DNA of 64,000 bases from Bdellovibrio bacteriovorus (GCF_025558485.1 NZ_CP102930.1:372001-436000); one strand, 5' to 3'. Positions 9,996 through 19,225 are shown, numbered from the stretch's first letter. A program made the numbers and translations. Notes: generated by a model not told the origin, from the letters alone.

Positions 9996-11378
9996 ATGTT
10001 TTCTCGCAAAGTGGTTATTGCAGCTAGTTGTGTCGGTCTGACTTTCTTTGGTGGACTGGGGATTTACCTTTACTCCACACAAGAAAGCTCCCCTTCCCGC
10101 ACACAAAGCTCCAGCAAAAAAGACAGCAGTCTGCGCGCGCTGGAAAAATCCTTCATCACTTCACAAACCGACAAAGTCGTGGATGAACCGAGTGCTCTTT
10201 TCAACGATCCGGCGATCAGTCAGGCGTGGGGTTTGAAAAAATCCGACGCAGCTCGCGCCTGGTCTGTGACCAAAGGCAGTCGCGACATCGTCATCGCGGT
10301 GATCGACACTGGTATTGATATTAAGCACGAGGATTTGGTCGGAAATCTGTGGCGCAATCCGGGCGAAACCGGCAAGGATTCCAAAGGCCGCGACAAAGCC
10401 ACCAACGGCATTGACGACGATGGCAATGGATTCGTTGATGACGTCTATGGCTGGAACTTTGTTTCCAACAATCCAAAACTTGACGACAATCACGGACACG
10501 GAACGCATATCGCAGGCATCATCGGGGCCGAGGCTGGAAACGGCAAAGGCATCACCGGCATCGCACCGGAAGTCAGTCTGATGATTTTGAAGTACTATGA
10601 TCCAAAAGTTCCCGGCACAGACAACCTGAAAAACACGGTGGCCTCTATTCGCTACGCGGTGAAAATGGGTGCGAACATCATCAACTACTCCGGTGGTGGT
10701 ACAGAGTTTTCCCAGGAAGAGCATGATGCGATTGCGGAAGCCGAGAAAAAAGGCATTCTGTTTGTTGCCGCCGCCGGCAATGAAAGATCCAACTCGGATC
10801 AACATCATTACTACCCGGCCGACTATAAATTGAAAAACATCATCTCTGTCACGGCGATTGATCCGTCCACTCAGGTGCTGGCATCGTCCAACTATGGTGT
10901 GGAGACAGTGGATATCGCAGCCCCGGGCCAGAACATCCTGTCCTGCCTGCCGGGCAATTCTTATGGGTATATGACCGGCACATCGCAGGCCACGGCTTTC
11001 GTAACAGGTGCTGCGGCTCTGGTGATGGCCCATAAACAGTCCTTCCAGGCTGAAGACGTGAAGAAGTACATTCTGGCGACAGGGGATGCACAAACTCAAC
11101 TGGCATCCAAAACCAGAACCTCCCGTCAGTTGAACCTTTATAAAGCTCTGACCATTTTAGATCAGGGCGTGGGGGCTTCAGGAGTCATTGCCGTGAATAC
11201 TCAGAACATGAAAAGCTTCACCGGGGATCCTAACGACCGACGCTCTCGCGCAGCGGAAGAAGGCCTTGATGCCACAGCCACCGAAATGACCCACTTCGGT
11301 AAATCTTTAATAGATGCCATGGGCACAAAAGTTCGTCCGGGAAAAATCGGTACGAAGCAGGAAAACGAGGGCTTCTAA
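9996..11378 (+). CDS. Exported subtilisin-like serine protease (S8)
   Basis: This 460-residue protein has an N-terminal signal or anchor (about residues 5-27), a short low-complexity linker and a peptidase S8 domain (about 80-395). The catalytic triad is visible: Asp104 in AVIDTGIDIKHED, His168 in NHGHGTHIAGI and Ser330 in MTGTSQATAFVTGAA. Asn262 in AAAGNE forms the oxyanion hole. An Asp-rich loop, DDDGNGFVDDVYGWNF, resembles a calcium site. Start: the ATG at 9996 follows AAAGGGG; a GTG seven codons upstream is less likely. Proteases of this kind are abundant in Bdellovibrio and are plausible prey-degrading enzymes, but the target is unknown. Confidence 0.94.
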   Translation: MFSRKVVIAASCVGLTFFGGLGIYLYSTQESSPSRTQSSSKKDSSLRALEKSFITSQTDKVVDEPSALFNDPAISQAWGLKKSDAARAWSVTKGSRDIVIAVIDTGIDIKHEDLVGNLWRNPGETGKDSKGRDKATNGIDDDGNGFVDDVYGWNFVSNNPKLDDNHGHGTHIAGIIGAEAGNGKGITGIAPEVSLMILKYYDPKVPGTDNLKNTVASIRYAVKMGANIINYSGGGTEFSQEEHDAIAEAEKKGILFVAAAGNERSNSDQHHYYPADYKLKNIISVTAIDPSTQVLASSNYGVETVDIAAPGQNILSCLPGNSYGYMTGTSQATAFVTGAAALVMAHKQSFQAEDVKKYILATGDAQTQLASKTRTSRQLNLYKALTILDQGVGASGVIAVNTQNMKSFTGDPNDRRSRAAEEGLDATATEMTHFGKSLIDAMGTKVRPGKIGTKQENEGF

Positions 11379-11408
11379 AGCCGTACTTTCATTCCAAAAG
11401 ATTCTTAA

Positions 11409-11444
11409 GGGGCTGTCTAGATTCTCGACAGCCCTTTCCTTTTT
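11409..11444 (+). terminator. Terminator after the subtilase gene
   Basis: GGGGCTGTC pairs with GACAGCCC, followed by TTTCCTTTTT, 30 bases after the stop codon. Confidence 0.85.
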
Positions 11445-11521
11445 CCCCTCACCCGCCCCGGCTCTGGCCAAGATCCCAAGGTCGTGGCACATTGGCCCCC
11501 ATCTGTCCGGGGGACTTTGCC

Positions 11522-12094
11522 ATGACAAAAATTCTGTCTTTATTCTTGGTTCTTTTATTCTCTGCATCTGCCTTTGCGGATTTAGCCACCAGCTTTGAAA
11601 AGATCCGCAATCAGGCCCGTCACTATCGCGATCCGGGGGCTGTGTGTGAAGAAGTCGCTCGTGCAGAGTTTTCCGAACAATATCCATCCCCGCAGTATGA
11701 AGTTATCGTGGGCGTTGCTTACAATCTCAGAGGCCGCACCGTGGGTGAGCTGGATATGGTTCTGATGGATAAGAACACTCAGAAAGTGGCTATGGTGGGC
11801 GAAGTAAAGTGCTACACCAACCTGAAAAATGGCCTGACCAAGGCCAAACAGCAGCGCAAAAGGTTCCTGACTCATTTGGGTTCCGGTCAGCCGTTGCAGT
11901 TTATCAATACCTCCACCGGTGAAAAGTACGCCTATGAGCAGTTCCAGTATGTAACGCAGTTTATTTCAGTTTCTCAACGTGGTGGTAAAGCTGTCGGCTT
12001 TGATTACGAACTGGAACACAATCTGGATGAAATGACTCAACTGCGCGATCAGATCATTCACTGTCAAAAAGAAAAACTCTGCCCTGTTCCGTAA
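11522..12094 (+). CDS. Exported PD-(D/E)XK nuclease-like protein
   Basis: This 190-residue protein has a clear signal peptide (about residues 1-19, ending ASAFA). The mature part carries the spacing of a PD-(D/E)XK nuclease core: Glu43/44 in a first helix, Asp78 in GELDMVLMD, then Glu94 and Lys96 in MVGEVKCY. A Gln and Lys-rich helix (KAKQQRKRF) follows. Nucleases of this fold are normally cytosolic; an exported one in a predator suggests prey or environmental DNA degradation. That role is inference. Cysteines at 42 and 98 and near the C-terminus could form disulfides. Start chosen at ATG 11522 because it begins the signal peptide. Confidence 0.72.
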   Translation: MTKILSLFLVLLFSASAFADLATSFEKIRNQARHYRDPGAVCEEVARAEFSEQYPSPQYEVIVGVAYNLRGRTVGELDMVLMDKNTQKVAMVGEVKCYTNLKNGLTKAKQQRKRFLTHLGSGQPLQFINTSTGEKYAYEQFQYVTQFISVSQRGGKAVGFDYELEHNLDEMTQLRDQIIHCQKEKLCPVP

Positions 12095-12162
12095 AAAGCT
12101 CTCCTGCCTTGCTATCCGGGGTTGGCAATGCCAGACTTGGTAGCAAAGGAAGGGGAACTTTT

Positions 12163-12732
12163 ATGAAACCGGTACTATCTGTCTTCATATTTTTACTAGG
12201 TCTGAATGCCCACGCTGAAGTGGGCTTCAAAAACGGAAATCAAAAAACAGCAGTTCTAGCACAGGGACGAATCGTCGTTCACTGCCAATCCAGCTCTCCC
12301 GGCGGCCCGACTTACGGTTCTTTCAACTGCCGCGAAGAAATTCTGACTTCTGGTGAATACGACTACTTCGTCGGCCCGGCAGACACAAAAGGCGACTCTG
12401 TCACGCTGACAGCTTTGCATCAGGATGGTTCTCAAAGAACCAAAACCGTCGCTTACGACAGCAACAAAGGTCAAAGCAAGAAGTCCATCAACCTGTGGAT
12501 TGCCACCCTTTTGCAACGCCCGCTGCTCGATCCAGGCAAAAACACTGTGAGATATAAAATCACCCTCAATGACAAGGTCACAGCCTCGGGCGAATTCATA
12601 GCCGAAGTCAAAGACGGCGGAACCAAAACCTGCTCACGCACAGGGTCTTACTGGTCCAACAACTCGTCCGATTGCCAAAACGGCACGTCCATGTGCAGAC
12701 GCTACTTCAACGAAAATAACTATTGTCTTTAA
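12163..12732 (+). CDS. Secreted protein of unknown function
   Basis: This 189-residue protein has a signal peptide ending NAHA (about residues 1-17). The mature part is rich in beta strands and Cys and ends in a Cys-rich tail (CSRTGSYWSNNSSDCQNGTS, then CRRYFNENNYCL), suggesting a disulfide-stabilised periplasmic or secreted domain. AAGGAAGGGG precedes the ATG. It lies just after the exported nuclease-like gene on the same strand, so the two may be co-transcribed. No family is recognised. Confidence 0.75.
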   Translation: MKPVLSVFIFLLGLNAHAEVGFKNGNQKTAVLAQGRIVVHCQSSSPGGPTYGSFNCREEILTSGEYDYFVGPADTKGDSVTLTALHQDGSQRTKTVAYDSNKGQSKKSINLWIATLLQRPLLDPGKNTVRYKITLNDKVTASGEFIAEVKDGGTKTCSRTGSYWSNNSSDCQNGTSMCRRYFNENNYCL

Positions 12733-12737
12733 ACGAA

Positions 12738-12764
12738 AAAGGCTCCCGGTTGGGAGCCTTTTTT
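12738..12764. terminator. Bidirectional terminator
   Basis: AAAGGCTCCC pairs with GGGAGCCTTT with flanking A and T runs, between two convergent genes. Confidence 0.88.
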
Positions 12765-13584
12765 AATCTAGGAAATCAGAGGCAGAGATCTTGCCTTTAA
12801 TCATGACGATCAGTCCAGCTGTCATACACGCCAGCGCCACACCGACGCCGATCAAATTGCGATGACCCAAGTTGATCATTCCCAACAAAATCAGGAAAGC
12901 ACTCAGCCCGAAAGGTCCCCAGTAAAGATACTTGTTCCATTTTGGCTTGGCCGCCGCTTCACCAGCCACTGGCTTCTGCGACAAACCGACCATCATCAGG
13001 GAATTAATCCGCGCGATCATCTCGTCGCACTTAGGGTCCCCCCCTTGTGCGGCTTTTAAATCCTCATACTTCAGCATCGCAAAACGCAACGCATCCAATT
13101 GATGGCAGGAACGGATGAACTCGTCGTGCAGATCTTCGTTTTCAAAGTTTTCGACCAGATTCTTCCATTTGCGAACCAGACTGGGCTGAGCTTTCAGCGA
13201 TGGATCTTTCGGAAGACCCTCCAGCTTTTCAAAAATCACATGGCAAGAGTAACATTCCTTGGCACGACGACCATTCAAGGCCCCGCACTTCGGACAGGAT
13301 TTCATCTCCTGCGTCCCCGGCTCAACAGCCACCTCGGATTGTCGCTCAGCAGCAAGAATTCGTTCACTCTTCTCCAGAATTGGAGATTCAAGGTCTGCCG
13401 ATGCTGTTTCCGGCTCCAAGGAAACCTTAAAGCACATCACATTCTGAGGGTCCTGAGGAGGATATTCGAAACTGAATCTACTTTCGCAGGAAATGCACTG
13501 AAACAGAGGTGTTTCCGACTGGATATCGTCACTCTCAACTTCGTACAATTTCGCGCATGATGGGCATCTGATCTTCAATTTCAC
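12763..13584 (-). CDS. Zinc-ribbon protein with C-terminal membrane segments
   Basis: This 273-residue protein starts with an MJ0042-type zinc finger (CPSC at residues 8-11 and CISC near 30-33). A second zinc ribbon (CPKC near 97, CYSC near 112) follows, then a helical region, and two membrane helices at the C-terminus (about 215-235 and 240-262). The architecture suggests a membrane-tethered scaffold or regulator. The start lies directly beside the divergent lnt gene, so the promoters probably overlap. Function unknown. Confidence 0.82.
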   Translation of the reverse strand: MKLKIRCPSCAKLYEVESDDIQSETPLFQCISCESRFSFEYPPQDPQNVMCFKVSLEPETASADLESPILEKSERILAAERQSEVAVEPGTQEMKSCPKCGALNGRRAKECYSCHVIFEKLEGLPKDPSLKAQPSLVRKWKNLVENFENEDLHDEFIRSCHQLDALRFAMLKYEDLKAAQGGDPKCDEMIARINSLMMVGLSQKPVAGEAAAKPKWNKYLYWGPFGLSAFLILLGMINLGHRNLIGVGVALACMTAGLIVMIKGKISASDFLD

Positions 13585-13617
13585 GTGGACTCACTCACTC
13601 TTTATGTTACTAATACC

Positions 13618-15228
13618 ATGATGAAGAGATGGTTTCAATTTTTCAAGCATAAAGCCTACGATTTTCGTTGGGCGATTCTCTCTGGAATTCTCGTCGGCAC
13701 AAGTTACATCCCCTTTCCTCCGTGGGCCCTGATCTTTTGCTACACTCCACTTTGGCTTTCAGCGACTGAGGAAAACAGTTCTGTTAAGAAATCTTTTTGG
13801 GCTGGATGGGTCACACAATTCGTTCTGACTTTGATTGGTTTCCACTGGATTGCCTACACCGCGCACGAGTTCGGTCAACTGCCTTGGGCTGTTTCCTATC
13901 TGGCGATGCTGCTTTTTTGTGCGTTTATGCATCTCTACATTCCGGTGGCAGTGGCTGCGGGAACTTGGTTGCGCCTGCGTTTTTCCCTTAGTGGCGGACA
14001 AAGTCTGTTCGTGATCGCCCTGCTGCACGCCCTTTTAGAGCGCGTGTGGCCCGTGATCTTTGAATGGCACTTGGGATACACCTTCATCTGGTCAAAAATG
14101 CCGGCCTATCATCTGGCGGATCTGATTGGGTTCCATGGCCTATCCACGATCGCTCTGCTTTTCAATGCCTGGATGGGTTATATCTGGCTGAAGCAAAGTT
14201 ACATCAAAAGAGCTTTGGCACAGCTGTCACTTCTGGCCATGAGCTTTGCCGCAGTGGTGGCTTTCGGTTACTGGCATGGCCAGAAATGGAACAAATTTGA
14301 CAGTGAAATTCGCGCGACGGTCGTGCAAGCCAATATCGGAAATCTGGAAAAGATTTATGCTGAACAAGGCCGGGGCTATCAAGAAGTCATCACCCGTAAA
14401 TTTTTGGATCTGTCCTTCGGAGCACTTCGAAGATTCCCGCAAACAGACGTTCTGATCTGGCCGGAAACAGCTTTCCCGGATTATCTGGATCAGCATCTGC
14501 TGGATCGCAAGAACACGCAGATCCTGATTTCAGGGCTGATGCCGATGAAAACACCGCTGATCACCGGAGCTTATTCCAAAGATCCCAAAACAGATGAAAA
14601 GAAAGACACCTCCACCTACAATGCCCTTTTCCTGGTGGACCCTTACGGCAACAATCTGGATAAACCTTACCGCAAAACGGAACTGCTGGCTTTCGGAGAG
14701 TATCTGCCTCTAAGCGAACAGTTCCCGTTCATATTAAAACTTCTGCCATTTGTTTCCAACTTCGGCCGCGGTCACGGGCCGGAAGTGATGACCTGGGAAC
14801 GCGCGGAAGGAACCATTCACTGGGGCGGGCAAATCTGCTATGAAGGTCTTTACCCGGCTTTCACCCGCGGTCTGGCGCAAGAAGGTGCTGATATTCTGGT
14901 GAATGTCACAAATGATTCCTGGTTTGGCAAAACGTTTGAGCCCCAACAGCATTTGTACATGACACTGGCCCGGGCCATTGAAGTGCGTCGTCCGCTGATT
15001 CGTTCCACCAACACCGGTATCAGCACGGCAATTCTTGCCAATGGTGATGTTCTACAAAAGTCCCCGCTTCATCAGGAATGGAGCGGGCAGTTTGTGATAA
15101 AGTACTTAAAAAATGCTCCTAACACGTTCTATGTCCAATGGGGTCATTGGGACTGGATCGTGCTTGTCCTGATTTTAGGAGCGCTTATTGTCCGAGGAGC
15201 CCTCAATGCAAGATCTCGTCGTTCTTGA
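13618..15228 (+). CDS. lnt: Apolipoprotein N-acyltransferase Lnt
   Basis: This inner-membrane enzyme of about 536 residues adds the third acyl chain to the N-terminal Cys of lipoproteins, which fits the many lipoproteins in this window. Several N-terminal membrane helices precede a nitrilase-like (CN hydrolase) domain with the Glu-Lys-Cys triad in WPETAFPD, KPYRKTELLAFGEYLP and GGQICYEGLYP. One membrane helix closes the protein. ATGs at 13618 and 13621 are the likely starts; a GTG at 13585 would extend it by 11 residues and abut the divergent gene. The 3' end overlaps mutS2 by 23 bases. Confidence 0.95.
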   Translation: MMKRWFQFFKHKAYDFRWAILSGILVGTSYIPFPPWALIFCYTPLWLSATEENSSVKKSFWAGWVTQFVLTLIGFHWIAYTAHEFGQLPWAVSYLAMLLFCAFMHLYIPVAVAAGTWLRLRFSLSGGQSLFVIALLHALLERVWPVIFEWHLGYTFIWSKMPAYHLADLIGFHGLSTIALLFNAWMGYIWLKQSYIKRALAQLSLLAMSFAAVVAFGYWHGQKWNKFDSEIRATVVQANIGNLEKIYAEQGRGYQEVITRKFLDLSFGALRRFPQTDVLIWPETAFPDYLDQHLLDRKNTQILISGLMPMKTPLITGAYSKDPKTDEKKDTSTYNALFLVDPYGNNLDKPYRKTELLAFGEYLPLSEQFPFILKLLPFVSNFGRGHGPEVMTWERAEGTIHWGGQICYEGLYPAFTRGLAQEGADILVNVTNDSWFGKTFEPQQHLYMTLARAIEVRRPLIRSTNTGISTAILANGDVLQKSPLHQEWSGQFVIKYLKNAPNTFYVQWGHWDWIVLVLILGALIVRGALNARSRRS

Positions 15229-15922
15229 TTGGATTGAAATTTTAGAAAAAATTAAAGCCCATGCAACCAGTGACATGGGTCGCGAAGCCGTTATGCAAAC
15301 CGGCCCGCTGAAATCCCGAGAGGAAGCTTACGAAAGCTTTCAGGAAATCAGCCAGGCCACCGAGGTTTTAAATCAGGGTGTCCGCCCGTTCATGACCAGT
15401 TTGGATTTGTATTCAACTTGGGTTTCCCGTCTGAAAAAGCGCGCCGTTCTGAAAACTTTGGAAATGAAAGACGTGCGCAGCTTCTGTCTGGAGGCCCTGG
15501 CGCTGAAAGAGGCCCTGCACCCGGTTCAAAACGACTGGGCCCAAAGAATCCACGGCAGTCTGATGAAAGCGGAAGAACCTATTTCCGCCATCGATCAGAT
15601 TCTGACACCCAGCGGGGACATCCGTTCGGATGCCAGCGAAACTCTGTTCCGTCTTTTCCGTGAAAAAGAGCGCCTGGCGCGCGAAGTGCAAAGCACGCTG
15701 GATCGTCTGGTACGCGACCATCAAATGGAAAATGTTCTGCAGGATAAATACGTCACCACCCGTGAGGGTCGCTGGGTTCTTCCGGTTCGCAGTGGGATGC
15801 AACATCACCTGCCGGGTGTTATTCATGGATCGTCCCAGACCAAGCAGACCGTGTTCATTGAGCCTGAAAAAGTCATTCCCTCCAACAACCGCCTGCGCCA
15901 GATTGAAGTGGAAATCTTGTAA
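15206..15922 (+). pseudogene. mutS2: MutS2, N-terminal fragment
   Basis: The first 238 residues match the N-terminal domains of MutS2, including the conserved LDWIEILEKIKAHATSDMG opening, TREGRWVLPVRSG, and the VIHGSSQTKQTVFIEPEKVI segment with NNRLRQIEVEI. The reading then stops at TAA 15920-15922, far short of the family length of about 780, just before the ATPase domain. The start ATG at 15206 has GAGGAG upstream and overlaps lnt. The sequence after about 15918 no longer resembles MutS2 and changes in composition. The C-terminal part reappears at about 16611. As given, the protein lacks its ATPase. Confidence 0.9.
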
Positions 15923-16610
15923 CCGGAATCCCGGATATCGTAGCTGGAATAAATCGGATAGGACATATTTAAATTATCTATTTTTACGCTATAAATAATC
16001 CTGCATCCATTTTTACATGAAAAAAACACTGTTTTGCACTCTTTCGTTGTGTATGTGCCTTATACTAACGGCACAGAACGAAAATAAAGAACACTTAACC
16101 GAACTTGCCAAAGCCTATAAAAATTATATGTTCCTTAACGATGGCCCCAAAGACCTGTACAAGCAGCTTCGTTCGGGCACAGATGAAAACCTGCGGCAGG
16201 CCACGGAATTTATTATACAAACCATAAGTACCAAAAACAAGTTACTGAGCAGCACTTACCTTTCCCGGCCCGACAACCGGGTACTGAAACAGGTATATAT
16301 AATACGGGAACTGAACCTGAACCTGCGCAAAGAAAATACTACTGATAGCCATACACTTATCGACAGTTTGCAAACGGCACAGGTGCCTGTATACGAAATG
16401 CTCGACAATTACTATGATATGCTCTTTACAAGTGTAGGCAATAAAAATAAGCCCTTTAACCTGTCTAAGACCAATCTTGCCCTTAACAGCTACGGGTTAA
16501 AAGACGATACCGAAAAAGGCATACTGGTTTTACAGGCCATGCATTTATGCGGTACACTTATATGGGGCTACATGAACGTGGTGCAGCCGCCCAATACCCA
16601 AAAAGCCGAC
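15918..16610 (+). other. Bacteroidetes-like inserted segment inside mutS2
   Basis: About 0.7 kb whose composition and codon use differ from the flanks (AT-richer, many ATA, TTA and GTA codons). It begins with a 95-base leader and then encodes, from ATG 16017, a Sec signal MKKTLFCTLSLCMCLILTAQ ending in the AQN cleavage style common in Bacteroidetes. About 180 residues of a helical secreted protein of unknown family follow. The frame then enters MutS2 sequence in frame at about 16611. It is either foreign DNA that replaced the ATPase-coding part of mutS2 or an assembly chimera with a co-resident bacterium. Confidence 0.8.
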
Positions 16611-17363
16611 ATCGCACTTTTGCAGGATCACCTGCGCAAGGAAACCAAAAAAGCGACCGAAATGAAGCGCAAATACGAAGGAATGCTGGAACAATTCAAC
16701 AAAGATAAAGATGAATGGTTGCAGCGCACTTTGAAGAAGGCCGAACGTAAAGTCGAGGAAGCCATTGCGCATGCCAAGGCCGACGAGACCTTTAAACGTC
16801 ACACAGCTTTACAGGAAATCAAATACAAGCTTCCAGAAATTGTAAAAGCCAAACCGATCACTCAACCGGGGGCACCGGAAACGGCCGAAGAGTTTGGCAA
16901 GAAGTTCCCGCCAGGATCAAAGATCTTTGTACCAAGCCTTAATCAAGACGGCATTGTTCAAAGCACACCGAATTCCAAAGGCGAGGTCCTGATTCTATCG
17001 GGCTCTGTGCGCTTGCAAATTCCCTGGACAGTGTTGAAAGCTCCGGGTAAGCCGTCGAACCCGACCTCCCAGTTGATTCGTCAAAGTTCCAACATCACTG
17101 TGGCGCTGGCCGACGATGACCGCACATTGGATTTGCGCGGGCGAACAGTTGAGGATGCACTTCAGGAACTGGAGCTGGCTTTGGATAAGGCCGCCCAGGC
17201 CCATGAGGACCGCATCAAAGTCATCCATGGTCATGGCACCGAGGCACTGAAACGTGCCGTTCGCACCTATTTGTCGCGATCCATCTACGTCAAGAAGTGG
17301 AAGGCCGGATCGCCGGACGGCGGTGGCGATGGAATCACCTGGGTTGAAATTGGCGAAGCATAA
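16017..17363 (+). CDS. Chimeric ORF: foreign secreted N-terminus fused to MutS2 C-terminus (Smr)
   Basis: This is an open frame of 448 codons. Residues 1 to about 198 are the Bacteroidetes-like secreted protein. From about 199 (IALLQDHLRKETKKATEMKR) it is the coiled-coil linker of MutS2. A KOW-like barrel (PPGSKIFVPSLNQDGIVQST) and the Smr nuclease domain follow, with TLDLRGRTVEDALQELE and the signature KVIHGHGTEALKRAV. Smr domains nick branched DNA or cleave RNA. A signal peptide would direct this DNA-processing domain out of the cytosol, which makes no biological sense and supports a chimeric origin. An isolated Smr fragment could still be translated from an internal start. Confidence 0.7.
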   Translation: MKKTLFCTLSLCMCLILTAQNENKEHLTELAKAYKNYMFLNDGPKDLYKQLRSGTDENLRQATEFIIQTISTKNKLLSSTYLSRPDNRVLKQVYIIRELNLNLRKENTTDSHTLIDSLQTAQVPVYEMLDNYYDMLFTSVGNKNKPFNLSKTNLALNSYGLKDDTEKGILVLQAMHLCGTLIWGYMNVVQPPNTQKADIALLQDHLRKETKKATEMKRKYEGMLEQFNKDKDEWLQRTLKKAERKVEEAIAHAKADETFKRHTALQEIKYKLPEIVKAKPITQPGAPETAEEFGKKFPPGSKIFVPSLNQDGIVQSTPNSKGEVLILSGSVRLQIPWTVLKAPGKPSNPTSQLIRQSSNITVALADDDRTLDLRGRTVEDALQELELALDKAAQAHEDRIKVIHGHGTEALKRAVRTYLSRSIYVKKWKAGSPDGGGDGITWVEIGEA

Positions 17364-17397
17364 AAAAAGCCCCCGACATTTCGGGGGCTTTTTTTTT
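17362..17397. terminator. Bidirectional terminator after mutS2
   Basis: AAAGCCCCCG pairs with CGGGGGCTTT around the loop ACATTT, flanked by A and T runs. Confidence 0.92.
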
Positions 17398-17671
17398 AGT
17401 TTTCAAAGTGAGGTTCTGGAACCGTCGGTGGAATTTCACGTTTCGGATGACAAACCACCCCGCACTTTACAAAGCATCCCTTGCCGGTATTCCAGCAGTA
17501 TTTTGCAATGGGTGTGGTCTCTGCCGGACAGCTCAGACGTTCGGCTTCAAAAACAGGCTCCACGACAAACGGTCCTGGTACGGATTGAAGATCAAAAACT
17601 TCTTCTGCTGCAAATACGCTGGCACTTGACAAGGTCAGCGCTGCAAAGAGAGATAGAACAAATGCTTTCAT
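17396..17671 (-). CDS. Small exported cysteine-rich protein
   Basis: This 91-residue protein has a signal peptide (about residues 1-20, ending SVFAA). The mature part of about 70 residues contains five cysteines (SCPAETTPIAKYCWNTGKGC, then KCGVVCHP) and a proline-rich end, suggesting a small disulfide-bonded periplasmic or secreted domain. AGGAG lies seven bases before the ATG at 17671. No family recognised. Confidence 0.75.
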   Translation of the reverse strand: MKAFVLSLFAALTLSSASVFAAEEVFDLQSVPGPFVVEPVFEAERLSCPAETTPIAKYCWNTGKGCFVKCGVVCHPKREIPPTVPEPHFEN

Positions 17672-17788
17672 AAATTCTCCTGGGTTATAGTTAAGAAATC
17701 GCACCCAGATAAGGCTAAAAGAGAGGATGTTCTGCATGGTATTCTTTTTCAGAATGCCTGCCGGAAATCAACAGTGGAAGGGCCGTTT

Positions 17789-19225
17789 ATGTTAATTGAT
17801 GACTATAACATTTCAAGTTGGATTGTTTCAAAGACCCTGTCCATTTCTTACTTCGTGGCATTTCTGTCCTTGTTACCGCAGGTTCTGGGATTGTTTGGCA
17901 CTCAAGGCATTCTGTCCATTGATCACCTCTTGAATATCCTGGATAAAGAGCTGAAAGCCGATCGTTTCTATCACATTCCAAGTTTGTTCTGGTTTTCTTC
18001 AGGGGACCTGACTTTAAAACTGTTTTGCTTTATTGGCATGACAGCCTCCTCGCTGGCTTTTCTGGGGTTCAGCCAAAGCATCATGCTGATGATCTGTTTT
18101 GTCTGCTACCTTTCTTTCGTCAGTTGTGGGCAGATTTTCCTTAGCTATCAATGGGACAGTCTTTTACTTGAATTTGGTTTTCTTGGGTTGTTTTTTGCCC
18201 CTTGGAAGTGGGAATGGATTCCACTGGGAACTCACAGCCTGCACCCGGTCATTCTGGGCCTGGTGATTTTTCTGCTGTTTAAGCTGATGTTTCTTTCCGG
18301 CGTGGTGAAGCTGACCCATAAAGACGCCAGCTGGAAAAATCTGACGGCGTTGACTTATCACTACTGGACTCAACCTCTGCCCACACCGCTGGCTTACTTT
18401 GCTTACAAGCTGCCCGTGCTATTTCAGAAATTCAGCGCCGCAGTTATGTTTTCCATTGAATTGGCGATGCCGTTTTTAATGTTGATTCCGGGAAAAACAC
18501 AGGTTCTTGCTGTCGGCTTTTTAATTCTTCTTCAGATTCTGATTATTCTGACCGGCAACTATGGATTCTTTAATCTGCTGACCTTGGGATTGTGTCTGGC
18601 TGTGTTGCCGGATTCCACCTGGGGCTTTAAGATCAACTGGGTTGAACATAGTACCATCCCAACCGAAGTGGCCTTAGGGGCTGCCGTGGTTTTAGTGCCA
18701 GCATCTTTGTTCTGGATTTTGAAAACACTTTGGGAGAAAAGCCCGAAGTTGAATTTCATGCTGCCTTACATGCGCCTGCTTTACCCTTTCCGCATTAACA
18801 ATCCTTATGGCCTTTTTGCCGTCATGACAAAAAGCCGTCCTGAAATTATTTTGCAAGGCAGTAACGACGGACATCACTGGGTGGACTATGAGTTTCTTCA
18901 CAAACCTGGCAACTTGAAAAAGATGCCCACAGTTGTGGCACCTCACCAACCCCGACTGGATTGGCAGATGTGGTTTGCAGCACTGGAAGGGTTTAATGAA
19001 AATCTATGGTTGCAGAATCTGGCGACACGTATTTTCGAGCAGTCCCCGGATGTCCTGGGTCTGTTAAAAACAAACCCCTTTAAAGGTTCCGCGCCTCATT
19101 ACCTAAGATTTGAACGCTATGAATATCGCTTTACCGACCTTTCCGAACTGGGAAAATCCGGCCAATGGTGGCAGCGCGAACATCTGGGATCTTACGGCCC
19201 CACATTTACCCGCGACTCAGAATAG
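17789..19225 (+). CDS. Lipase maturation factor (LMF)-family membrane protein
   Basis: This 478-residue protein has about eight hydrophobic membrane segments in its first 320 residues and a soluble C-terminal domain. Family features include SCGQIFLSYQWDSLLLEFGF and SGVVKLTHKDASWKNLTALT, and the soluble RFERYEYRFT segment. In animals LMF1 helps lipases fold in the ER; bacterial homologues are uncharacterised. The ATG at 17789 is preferred (GGAAGG at the right distance) over a GTG five codons upstream. It stands alone and has no lipase neighbour here. Confidence 0.85.
   Translation: MLIDDYNISSWIVSKTLSISYFVAFLSLLPQVLGLFGTQGILSIDHLLNILDKELKADRFYHIPSLFWFSSGDLTLKLFCFIGMTASSLAFLGFSQSIMLMICFVCYLSFVSCGQIFLSYQWDSLLLEFGFLGLFFAPWKWEWIPLGTHSLHPVILGLVIFLLFKLMFLSGVVKLTHKDASWKNLTALTYHYWTQPLPTPLAYFAYKLPVLFQKFSAAVMFSIELAMPFLMLIPGKTQVLAVGFLILLQILIILTGNYGFFNLLTLGLCLAVLPDSTWGFKINWVEHSTIPTEVALGAAVVLVPASLFWILKTLWEKSPKLNFMLPYMRLLYPFRINNPYGLFAVMTKSRPEIILQGSNDGHHWVDYEFLHKPGNLKKMPTVVAPHQPRLDWQMWFAALEGFNENLWLQNLATRIFEQSPDVLGLLKTNPFKGSAPHYLRFERYEYRFTDLSELGKSGQWWQREHLGSYGPTFTRDSE

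Noticed and set aside
10161..11099. Minus-strand frame of 312 codons inside the subtilase gene
   Set aside because: The plus strand carries the full catalytic triad of peptidase S8; the antisense frame has no motif.
15918..16016. A phase-variation or programmed frameshift explanation for the MutS2 stop
   Set aside because: No frame downstream of 15920 continues MutS2 until 16611, so a frameshift cannot restore it; sequence is replaced, not shifted.
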